Below are positions 56,175 to 64,000 of a stretch of 64,000 bases of DNA, piece after piece (the stretch's first letter is position 1; the number at the start of each line of letters is the position of its first letter). The position numbers and the translations under genes were made by a program. The stretch is from the NCBI GenBank assembly GCA_947044365.1, contig OX345651.1, forward strand, positions 2,719,926 to 2,783,925. Direction: 5' to 3'. The notes under the pieces were generated by a model that made no database searches, was not told the origin of the DNA, and saw only the letters and a list, made by a program, of their open reading frames with translations. This stretch comes from Petrosia ficiformis. Its lineage: Eukaryota; Porifera; Demospongiae; Haplosclerida; Petrosiidae.

Positions 56175-56640
56175 AATGATTTGTCGATTTGTAGATATGA
56201 ATAGGTACATGTATGTGTGTATTAAAACGTATCTAGATATTACCAGAAATTTCAGCTCATCACTTGCAATTGAAATGTACGGGCGACCATTTTTTTACCA
56301 TGCTATTCCTACATAGAGAGTACTACCATACTCTCTGATAAAACAAAGTCATGCACTGCCTTTGTAATGCATGCAGTACATTAGATGATATCTATAACAC
56401 GATAATGCTGTGAATATCATAGCAGCCTGTAAGGCAATCTCTTCATTCTGTATGACTTCCATAGTACAAATCACTTGTACCATGGGCCCAGGTGTGTTAT
56501 TATGTGTATACACAATCAATAATATCAGTTTGTGTGTATATACATATACACAACACCCTATGCTATAAATACATGTAAATGTACATGTACATGTATAACT
56601 TACTACATGTATTTATTACACAGGGATTATGATTACATGT
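56175..56640. other. Non-coding stretch
   Basis: No gene seen. TGCACTGCCTTTGTAATGCA, followed by TGCAGTACATTA, also occurs at 59382-59415, another duplicated piece. Confidence 0.4.
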
Positions 56641-56644
56641 GTAT

Positions 56645-57137
56645 CATACATTTATGTCTTTCTTGAGATCCTGTAATCCTTCATCATCTTCTTTCTTTTG
56701 TTGTCGATATATTTTTCCTATAAATATACCTGGCTTTGTATGACAGGATTTGTCAAGTTCAAATGATTTATCAAATGTTGAGCACAGTTATAACATGGTG
56801 AATTTGTAATCCACAATCCTGTGATGTCCTCAGGATTTGGTGTATTCTCTATGAAAACTATTTCAGCATGTCTTGTTAGAGAGTTAATGTAAATTCTTCC
56901 TTTATTTGTTCGTAAGAGTGTCACACCTTTCATCTTATGAGCTAACTCAATTGCCTCGTCATCTGTATAATCTCTATTTGGATCAATGTATGTTGTTACT
57001 CTTGGAGATTCTGGGATCCACATGTAAATGTTGGGATTCTGAGACCTTCTTTGTTGGGCATTTTTACGTTTGTAACATACTATTGTAAGCACGACTGCCC
57101 CAATGACCACTACAATCCATATACATGTATTATCCAT
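56645..57137 (-). pseudogene. D10: deaminase pseudogene, frameshift and truncated end
   Basis: 139 residues are read from ATG 57137: anchor (CIWIVVVIGAVVLTIVC), NPNIYMWIPESPRVT, YTDDEAIELAHKMKGVT, RTNKGRIYINS, H90-A-E92 and S-P114-C-Y-N-C118, all good. After HLN the frame slips by one. The other frame continues SCHTKPGIFIGKIYRQQ, DDEGLQDLKKD and ends at a stop where relatives continue with GFNIQVW. So the zinc centre is intact but the C-terminal strand and helices are lost. It probably decayed recently; a short expressed protein cannot be excluded. Confidence 0.8.
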
Positions 57138-57403
57138 CGCCTTTGTTGAATAGAGGAGCTGAGTATGAAATTATACAGTATGTACACAAAAACAAATCAG
57201 ACCTCACAGACCTCACAGACCTCACATCCATTCTCTTTTTATAATCATTATAACTATATGTACATACATGTACATGTATGTATGTCCACATGTTATATAT
57301 TAGAATGTGTTTATGTTCATATAGGGGTCTTACATTTCTTTTGAATTATCTTCTCAAATTCTGTTAGTTTAGAAGACCTCAGACTAGCCCTGAAACTGTT
57401 CTG

Positions 57404-57427
57404 TTACCGGAAATTGAAAAACATGTG
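57404..57427 (-). promoter_or_regulatory. Family promoter box upstream of a leader exon
   Basis: TTACCGGAAATTGAAAAA followed by ACATGTG, matching boxes at 58761, 61534 and 62887. The adjacent leader donor (57334/57333, AAAT/GTAAGA) has no D11-type coding body downstream. Confidence 0.5.
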
Positions 57428-57499
57428 AAGTACACATGTATATATATAATAGGCTTACATGTAACATGTATATAAAATGTATCATACTTGTACAATTGC

Positions 57500-57990
57500 T
57501 TTTATCAGGGGTGGATCCAGGGAGAGTCCTGGAGTGCATTTGCACCCCCTTTTCTACTCACTAATGGAAAGGTGTGCCTTAATAGCCATGAATTTGTTTC
57601 GTGTATAATTACATGTAAGTACATGTAAATGCATAATTCCAGTATATATGTGCCGTGTACATACGTGTACATGTACATTTTGTATATTCATTGTATAATT
57701 ATTATAAATATTCATTACTCAAAGATACTTGTAATATTTGAAACAAGCTACACTTGTACATGTAACAAAGATTTTCAATATTGTGTATAGTCAAACTACA
57801 ATATGGAAAAGATATAGATGTATTAATTGTCAGTGTAACTAATGTGTATGATTATTACTAATGAAGTGTCTATAATGATAATGTATAATTATTATGGATA
57901 TTAATGCACTGTTCATGACATGTATATAGTATTTAATAACTAATAAATAATTTCACACCATTAGCAACAACTGAATTGTCATTATTTATT
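57500..57990. repeat. Duplicated spacer, first copy
   Basis: GCTTTTATCAGGGGTGGATC through the AATATTGTGTATAGTCAAAC stretch to the D11 stop is matched at 61623-62090 before D12. AATAAA on the - strand (57990-57985) is 9 bases after the D11 stop, a likely poly(A) signal. Confidence 0.8.
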
Positions 57991-57998
57991 GATTGTTG

Positions 57999-58574
57999 TT
58001 ACGAAATAATGCAGTCACTGTTTTGTGGCCTTGGATTATGAGCTGTTTGTTTAACATCTCTGAGGTAGTTATGTGTTTTACGACTGTATGAACCATACAT
58101 CATAGTATGAAGAGTCTCCCACACTTTCAACTCAAAACCTTGTTGTACTAGATTCATCAAACCCTCATTGTCTTCTTGATTATCTGGTCTATATATACGT
58201 CCAACATATATTATAGGCTTTTTTCTACAATTGTTGAAAAATTGTATTAATACTTGTGAACATTGAGCACATGGTGAATTCTTGATCCATATTTCAGTAA
58301 TATTATGTGCTTGTGTTTTCCTAGTAAAGATGAATTCAGCATGTGTGTATGGTGGATCACTATTACTACGATACAGCTTTCCTTCATTAGTTAGTAAATG
58401 AGTGACATGATCTTCACTGTGTGCTATTTGGGCTGCTTCATATTCACTGAAACATTTCTCTTCTTGTCTGTTATGGCGTGTCTCCTCTTGTTCTCGACTT
58501 AGAGCATAAATAGCAGCAGCGGCTGCCAAAGCTCCTATACCAGTAGCAATGATATTTCCAAGGTCTGATGACAT
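57999..58574 (-). CDS. D11: membrane-anchored AID/APOBEC-like deaminase
   Basis: 191 residues from ATG 58574, four bases after the acceptor (AATTTCAG/GAGA-ATG). Anchor 5-25 is Gly/Ala-rich (LGNIIATGIGALAAAAAIYA) and has a GxxxG-like pattern. Linker EQEETRHNRQEEKCF is short. Domain: SEYEAAQIAHSEDHVTHLL, H78-A-E80, S-P101-C-A-Q-C105, PIIYVGRIYRP, EGLMNLV, FELKVWETLH. Leader exon ends 58681 (CAAAG/GTAAG); intron 102 bp. It is a tandem duplicate of D12: same intron length, same C-terminal tail (NPRPQNSDCIIS), and matching spacers. D12 has one extra linker repeat. Confidence 0.9.
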   Translation of the reverse strand: MSSDLGNIIATGIGALAAAAAIYALSREQEETRHNRQEEKCFSEYEAAQIAHSEDHVTHLLTNEGKLYRSNSDPPYTHAEFIFTRKTQAHNITEIWIKNSPCAQCSQVLIQFFNNCRKKPIIYVGRIYRPDNQEDNEGLMNLVQQGFELKVWETLHTMMYGSYSRKTHNYLRDVKQTAHNPRPQNSDCIIS

Positions 58575-58578
58575 TCTC

Positions 58579-58680
58579 CTGAAATTGTTAGTAATATTAA
58601 CACAAAACTCATTATAATTATACTGCACATTATGTCTCCTTCCATTTTTATGTTTGTCTGTTTTGATATTGTGGACTTAC
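58579..58680 (-). other. Leader intron of D11 (102 bp)
   Basis: GTAAGTCC donor, TTTCAG acceptor; same length as in D12. Confidence 0.75.
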
Positions 58681-58760
58681 CTTTGAATTTGGTTTTCTTT
58701 TGAATTATCCTTTAAGTTCTTTAGTATTGAATATCTCACACTAACCCTTAGCCTGTTCTG

Positions 58761-58784
58761 TTACTGGAAATTTAAAAACACGTG
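58761..58784 (-). promoter_or_regulatory. D11 promoter box
   Basis: TTACTGGAAATTTAAAAA directly followed by CACGTG (58779-58784), about 80 bp upstream of the leader donor. The core GGAA/TTCC resembles an ETS or STAT half site; CACGTG is an E-box. Conservation among duplicates is visible, binding is inferred. Confidence 0.5.
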
Positions 58785-59075
58785 AGGTACACGTGTAATT
58801 ATAAAACTGGCTTGTATATTGAGTGTAGCATCCATGTACAATTACATTTATGACAAACATGTAGTACTCTAGTAGTATATTGTATAGAAATATTTATTAC
58901 ATATACATATACATATGTATAACTTAAAGTTTCTGTTACAATGTAGGTATGTTTAATAATCCACTCAGTCCCACTGTATTATACAATATAACTATAATTA
59001 TTGTTATTGTATACAGGTAGTGTTCCTAGAATATATCTACTTACATGTACATGTCTACATATAGCATAGTCTTAC

Positions 59076-59125
59076 CTTTGAATTAGATTTTTTCTTCTGA
59101 TCCTCTTCTCAATTCTTTAGTGTTA
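59076..59125 (-). other. Additional leader exon (orphan or alternative for D11)
   Basis: CAAAG/GTAAGAC at 59076/59075 with the leader sequence upstream (AACTAAAGAATTGAG-like). D11 already has its own leader at 58681. Confidence 0.5.
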
Positions 59126-59825
59126 TTAGGAAACTACGAAATATGGGTAGTTTGTACACACATGTAGGTGGAGATAACAACATAACTAGCTTATATATAC
59201 TCAATAATGTTAGGTATATCATATATGACTACTATATACATGTACATGTTATTACCGTGACTTATTATACAGGGATTATGGTTAATACAAATGCCTACAT
59301 ACAGTGGTGTACATGTATGTACATGTATAATTATGATTACACATGTTATGTGATTATTGTGTCTTAAATTAATAGAACAAATCATGCACTGCCTTTGTAA
59401 TGCATGCAGTACATTACATGTAGGTTATATCCATATACATATGTACTATTGTATATTATAGCTGTTATATATACTAATACATATATAAACCTCATAGGTA
59501 TGACAGCTCTGACAGGTGTATCTGTTGTAATTTTCTAGTTGCAGTTATAGTTTATGAAAGATATGTGACTACTACATGAATAAAATCATTGGGTTGCTCC
59601 ACAGATATCTATGTCAAGGGATTACTTCTTTAATAGAACCCTTCGTATGATCGTTTTGCAGGCAAAGTGTCTATAATAGCACATTATCAAACAATGTTTA
59701 CCATAGCAACAACGAATCCATACATTTTCAATTAGACATTCAAATCACGCACTACGACAATATTTTCCAGTATTTTTATCGAGTCATATGACCGGAAGTT
59801 TTATTGCACGGAAAATCACCTGACC

Positions 59826-60305
59826 GGAAGTTTTATTGTATTGCGTGTCACATCTCACATGCTGCTAAGTAAAAATTGTGTAGGAAGAGATTACTCTCTA
59901 ATTTCTTTAGTTTTGGCGATGGTGAAGTTAGTAAACATGAGTTGTGATAAAATTATGAACGAGGTAAGTTATGTTTATGATAAAATGTGAAAGTAGAGAA
60001 GTTTATATATGTTCAGTGCTGAAAGTCTTTTTTTCGGGTTGGAGGTTGCCCGAGATAGCTACTGTTTTGGGATTTAACTTGTGAAATGCTTCAAGATTAC
60101 CATCCTTATCATGATAGTTTGAATAATAAAGTACTGCTAAGTAGTAATAGGCAAAAACAAGCATTATTTGATAAATATATTATCGCACAGATACCCGGGA
60201 AATATTACGAGTTGGATACAGCGTGCCACTCGTCCTTCGGACTCGTGGCAACGCTGTATCCAACTCGTAATATTTCCCGGTATCTGTGCGATAATATATA
60301 TATCA
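59826..60305 (+). repeat. Dispersed repeat R2 with hairpin, second copy
   Basis: Reverse complement of 23640-24112. Hairpin arms are 60172-60232 and 60237-60300. The frame of about 85 residues spanning it is by-product. Upstream part: two TGACCGGAAGTTTTATTG words (59790 and 59822), then ATG GTG AAG TTA... and a perfect GTAAGT donor near 59964. Confidence 0.8.
59931..59962 (+). CDS. Candidate short first exon inside repeat R2
   Basis: ATGGTGAAGTTAGTAAACAT (MVKLVNMSCDKIMNE over 15 codons) ends at GAACGAG/GTAAGTT, and two ETS-type ACCGGAAGT words lie 100-140 bp upstream. No convincing second exon is seen, and the sequence is also present in the inverted copy at 24 kb. Probably a fragment of a captured gene start. 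Confidence 0.25.
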
Positions 60306-60477
60306 GTATTTACAAAGAGCCACTGATAAGCATCACTATATAATATAGAGAGAGTTTCACTATTCTTATTGAACTATGATACATCATCATACAATAAAGT
60401 GCAACAATGGATTTGATTTCTGTTCCATAGAAACACTAACCACAACAATTACTGCTATATACACTAGCAACAGAAAT

Positions 60478-60720
60478 AAGTATTGCTAGTGCTGCAATAC
60501 CTCCTAATACTACAGTAGCACCAAGAACAATAACACTTCCAAGTATCGACGACATATTCCTGAAAATTAAAAACCCCATTACTTATAATAATACTAATAT
60601 ACAATGTTATTGTATATTAGTGTTCCTAGAATATACACTCCTCATATAGTGGTCTTACCTTTGAATGGGATCTTCCTTTGAATCCTCTTCTTGAGTTCTA
60701 TAGTATTGTTAGTTTAGATG
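60478..60720 (-). pseudogene. 5' stub of a D8-type deaminase gene
   Basis: Leader exon (donor 60659/60658), leader intron and the first roughly 27 codons match D8 (52411-52700) almost base for base (CAATACCTCCTAATACTACA, GCACCAAGAACAATAACACT). Downstream of 60478 the sequence is unrelated, so anchor-coding sequence is present without a deaminase domain. Confidence 0.85.
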
Positions 60721-61078
60721 TTATAGTGCTGGCTTCCTTTTACAAAGAAAAAGTGAAGTATTGAAGTATACGCTTGTTTTGACACCTTGATTTGACAGGT
60801 AGTGTCAGATGACCACAGTGTACATGTATATACGCAGTTACATGTATGGTATACATGTACATATAGACTAAATATATTTATATGTACTACCATATACGGT
60901 ACTTGTTATTCGTGTTATTTGTGTATGCAACAAGTATAATTACAACAGTTAATACTCTGCAATGTGTCTCTGGGGTATTACATTATTACATACTAGCATG
61001 ATTGCGTAATAATAACTGGTCAAACCAGATCACAATGTTGATATTGTATGTTATACACAGTGACACAGACACCCAGTC

Positions 61079-61310
61079 TATTTGTTTTGTTACTCTATGA
61101 CTTGGAGATTCTGTAATGTACATGTAAGCATTGTATGGATCCTCTTTACATTTGAAATATAATATTGTAAGCACTATCACAATGACTGTCACAATGGCTG
61201 CTGCTACAATCAATATATAATCCATTGCCTTTGTTGATAGAGAAGCTGAGCATGAAATTATATGTACATGTATAATTTATCACTTACCTCTTCTTCAATG
61301 AAGACTTGTA
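61079..61310 (-). pseudogene. 5' stub of a D10-type deaminase gene
   Basis: From ATG 61225: anchor MDYILIVAAAIVTVIVIVLT, then YMYITESPSHRVTKQID. At 61079 the similarity to D9/D10 stops and the sequence becomes a copy of the D8 upstream region (52920-53015). Leader donor at 61287 (GAAGAG/GTAAGTG) is intact, showing the form that D9 had before its insertion. Confidence 0.85.
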
Positions 61311-61533
61311 AAATGAAATCTGAGAAGTAATGAAAAATGAATCAGACCTCTTCTAAATATTGCTTTTATAATCATTATAATTATGTGTATATGTATGTCC
61401 ACATGTTATATATTAGAATGTGTTTATGTTCATATAGTGGACTTACTTTGAATTTGGGTTTCTTTTGAATTATCTTCTCAAATTCTGTTACATGTAGCTT
61501 AGAAGACCTCGGACTAGCCCTGAAACTGTATTG

Positions 61534-61557
61534 TTACCAGAAATTGAAAAACAAGTG
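61534..61557 (-). promoter_or_regulatory. Family promoter box, orphan leader
   Basis: TTACCAGAAATTGAAAAA then CAAGTG. Leader donor CAAA/GTAAGT at 61447/61446 with no D11-type body directly downstream. The box differs from 57404 at the core (CCAG instead of CCGG). Confidence 0.45.
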
Positions 61558-61622
61558 AAGTACACCTGTATATATAAAATAGGCTTACATGTAACGTGTA
61601 TCATACATGTACATGTACAATT

Positions 61623-62095
61623 GCTTTTATTAGGGGTGGATCCAGGGGGAGCCTGGAGTGCATTTGCAGCTCCTTTTCTACTCGTTAATGGAAAGGTGTG
61701 CCTTAATAACCATGAATTTCAATGTTTTGTATAATTACATGTATATGTAAGTAAATGCATAATACCAGTATACATGTATATTGTGCCTTGTATATACATC
61801 AAATTGTATAATTATTATGAATATTCGTTACTCAAAGATACTTGTAATATTTGAAACAAGCTACATTTGTACATGAAACAAAGATTTTCAATATTGTGTA
61901 TAGTCAAACTAACTGATTACAATATGGAAAAGAATTAATTGTCAGTGTAATTAATGTGTATGATTATTACTCATGAAGTGTCTATTATGTATAATTATTA
62001 TGGATATTAATGCACTGTTCATGTAGTATAGTATTTAATAACTAATAAATTTTTCACACCGTTAACAACAACAGAATTGTCATTATTGATTGTTG
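61623..62095. repeat. Duplicated spacer, second copy
   Basis: Matches 57500-57990. Differences include a CATGTA unit present in one copy only and TATATA/ACATGT exchanges. Confidence 0.8.
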
Positions 62096-62689
62096 TTATG
62101 AAATAATGCAGTCACTGTTTTGTGGCCTTGGATTATGAGCTTTTTGTTTAACATCTCTGAGGTAGTTATGTGTTATAAGATTATATGAACCATACATCAT
62201 AGTATGAAGAGTCTCCCACACTTCCAACTCAAAACCTTGTTGTACTAGATTCATCAAACCCTCACGATCTTCTTGATTATTTGGTCTATATATACGTCCA
62301 ACATATATTATAGGCTTTCTACAATTGTTAAAAAATTGTATTAATACTTGTGAACATTGAGCACATGGTGAATTCTTAATCCATATTTTAGTAATGTTAC
62401 GCGCTTGTGTTTTCTTGGTCAAAATAACTTCAGCATGTTTAGAGGGATTGGTTTCATTACGATACAACCATCCTTCATTAGTTAGTAGATGAGTGACATG
62501 ATCTTCACTGTGTGCTATTTGTGCTGCTTCATATTCACTAAAACATTTCTCTTCTTGTCTGTTATGGCGTGCCTCCTGTTGTTGTCTGTTATGGCGTGTC
62601 TCCTCTTGTTCTCGACTTAGAGCATAAATAGCAACGGCTGCCAAAGCTCCTATACCAGTAGCAATGATACTTCCAAGGGTCGATGACAT
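62096..62689 (-). CDS. D12: membrane-anchored AID/APOBEC-like deaminase
   Basis: 197 residues. ATG 62689 is four bases after the acceptor (GTTTCAG/GAGA-ATG). Anchor 5-25 (LGSIIATGIGALAAVAIYAL). The linker has two copies of the E-(T/A)-R-H-N-R-Q repeat, where D11 has one. Domain: SEYEAAQIAHSEDHVTHLL, H85-A-E87, S-P108-C-A-Q-C112, PIIYVGRIYRP, REGLMNLV, FELEVWETLH. Leader exon ends 62796 (CAAAG/GTAAG); intron 102 bp. Sequence around H-A-E (NPSKHAEVILTKK) differs from D11 (PPYTHAEFIFTRK) much more than the rest does, hinting at local exchange or selection near the active site. Confidence 0.9.
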   Translation of the reverse strand: MSSTLGSIIATGIGALAAVAIYALSREQEETRHNRQQQEARHNRQEEKCFSEYEAAQIAHSEDHVTHLLTNEGWLYRNETNPSKHAEVILTKKTQARNITKIWIKNSPCAQCSQVLIQFFNNCRKPIIYVGRIYRPNNQEDREGLMNLVQQGFELEVWETLHTMMYGSYNLITHNYLRDVKQKAHNPRPQNSDCIIS

Positions 62690-62693
62690 TCTC

Positions 62694-62795
62694 CTGAAAC
62701 TGTTAGTAATATTAACACAAAACTCATTATAATTATACCGTACATTATGTCTGGTTCCATTTTTATGTTTGTCTGTTTTGATATTGTGGGCTTAC
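62694..62795 (-). other. Leader intron of D12 (102 bp)
   Basis: GTAAGCCC donor at 62795, TTTCAG acceptor at 62694. Confidence 0.75.
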
Positions 62796-62886
62796 CTTTG
62801 GATTTGGTTTTCTTTTGAATTATCCTCTCAAGTTCTTTAGTATTGTTAGTTTAGAAGACCTCACACTAGCCCTGAAATTGTTCTGC

Positions 62887-62910
62887 TTACCGGAAATTGA
62901 AGAGCACGTG
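62887..62910 (-). promoter_or_regulatory. D12 promoter box
   Basis: TTACCGGAAATTG followed after five bases by CACGTG (62905-62910), about 95 bp upstream of the leader donor. Same arrangement as at 58761. Confidence 0.5.
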
Positions 62911-63459
62911 AATTACATGTACAATATGCTTTTATGCTAAATATAACAAATTACATATATGAGTATTTGCATAACTATATGTGTATACAATGCTAAATAT
63001 GTGTTTACATGTGTGTAACCTTACGTTTTGGGTACATGTTAACTAAAACAACACTAGACCATAAATGTAATCATGAATTTTATATATACAGTACATTTAC
63101 CTGACATTACCTACAATGTACATGTACATGTACTATCACTGTACATGTACATGTACTATCACTGTACATGTACTTCCATTGACTACAGTGAACTTTGTGA
63201 GTGAAATACACTGTACTTCGAATGTACTACACAGTATTACACCTTTAGTACTATGCTATCACATACAAGTACAATTGTAAAGGTAATTCACACATTACTA
63301 TGATTACAGTACTATAGTAGAAGAACAATTGACTATTACCTCATTAAAGTGTAGCTCCCATCATAGTATGTAAACTTTGGTACTATAACTGTTCCTGTGG
63401 GATTTAATTATATCAATTTTAATTTTTATTACTTCATATACTATTGATTTTACCTGCAG

Positions 63460-63587
63460 TGCTGGGACACAAATTATGCCACACCCTCTCATCGACCCTC
63501 TGTCACAATGATGGAGTTCTCATCACCTCCTCTTAAACAACAGAGACTATTCTCTCCATCAAACAATGACATCCCAATAACCCCAAG
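63460..63587 (+). CDS. Internal exon of an unidentified + strand gene
   Basis: Acceptor TTTTACCTGCAG before 63460 and donor CCCAAG/GTAAAA after 63587. Phase-0 frame of 42 codons plus two bases: CWDTNYATPSHRPSV, then MMEFSSPPLKQQRLFSPSNN and DIPITPR. Rich in Ser and Pro with S-P and T-P pairs, typical of disordered phospho-regions of nuclear or cell-cycle proteins. Not identified. The gene continues beyond the window. Opposite strand to the deaminase array. Confidence 0.5.
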
Positions 63588-63609
63588 GTAAAATAAGTAC
63601 ATGGATTTA

Positions 63610-64000
63610 CATGTACATGTACATATGTTCACATTGAGTTGACATCTACATCATTATGTATTCATTGTCAGTTAACTGTACTGTACATGTATATACCTGT
63701 ACTTGTGTACATGTACATGTATATACATGTACATATACATGTACAGTCATGTACATATGTACATGTACATGTACATATGTTCACATTGAGTTGACATCTA
63801 TGCATCATTATGTATATATTGTCAGTTAACTGTACTGTACATGTATATACCTGTACTTGTGTACATGTATATACATGTACACATACAGTCATGTACATAT
63901 GTACATGTATGTACATGTACATATGTTCACATTGAGTTGACATCTATGCATCATTATGTATATATTGTCAGTTAACTGTACTGTACATGTATATACCTGT
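63610..64000. repeat. Tandem repeat, about 150-bp unit, running off the window
   Basis: ATGTTCACATTGAGTTGACA recurs at about 63626, 63778 and 63924, with GTCAGTTAACTGTACTGTAC in each unit. The unit is rich in TACATGTA. Confidence 0.85.

Noticed and set aside
52479..58628. Longer starts for D8 and D11
   Set aside because: The extra codons lie upstream of the conserved TTTCAG acceptor, so they are intronic.

Overview
This is AT-rich eukaryotic DNA. Genes have short introns with GT..AG borders. The window is full of dispersed short palindromes (TACATGTA), MITEs and minisatellites. Gene content (IgGFc-binding-like, EGF, CUB and fibrinogen-like exons, a RIO1 kinase copy, an EnSpm/CACTA-type transposase, expanded families) fits a marine invertebrate, most likely a demosponge such as Amphimedon. 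The species call is inference; no taxonomic search was possible.

0-6 kb holds decayed extracellular-domain exons (IgGFc-binding-like, EGF-like, CUB-like, fibrinogen-like) interrupted by hAT and TA-flanked MITEs. 6.7-15 kb looks like one large CMC/EnSpm-type transposon region. A three-exon transposase on the + strand (11188-13857) starts 83 bp from a divergent five-exon gene on the - strand (11104 down to 6691). The last intron of that second gene carries a roughly 2.2 kb minisatellite with a 656-bp higher-order period. A third intact gene of unknown function lies at 14.1-14.8 kb. 15.2-16.2 kb is a RIO1-kinase pseudogene, and a possible matching 5' exon lies at 28.6 kb. 16.8-25.9 kb centres on an intact secreted fibrinogen-like gene (18483-19553), with broken copies on both sides. 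25.9-30.7 kb is mostly repeats, with one convincing + strand exon at 29.3 kb.

The main discovery is at 30.7-62.9 kb: a tandem array, all on the - strand, of short genes encoding membrane-anchored AID/APOBEC-like zinc deaminases. Eight copies keep an intact H-A-E and S-P-C-x2-C catalytic set (32131, 35435, 42107, 45138, 49780, 51702, 57999 and 62096). One complete copy (47738) has lost the catalytic Glu. Three are clear pseudogenes (40.4, 54.9 and 56.7 kb), and several more survive only as leader exons, 5' stubs or C-terminal scraps. The intact genes share one plan: a non-coding leader exon, one short intron ending at or a few bases before the ATG, then a single coding exon. The protein is an N-terminal hydrophobic anchor, a variable linker and one deaminase domain. 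The linkers differ by small peptide repeats. The array has the look of rapid birth-and-death evolution, as in immune multigene families; the function is inference.

A second general observation concerns the TACATGTA motif. Paralogous sequences inside the window repeatedly differ by exact insertion of CATGTA units after a TA, including inside splice donors and inside the catalytic loop of the RIO1 copy. The sequence is therefore being sprinkled with, or expanded by, this hexamer.
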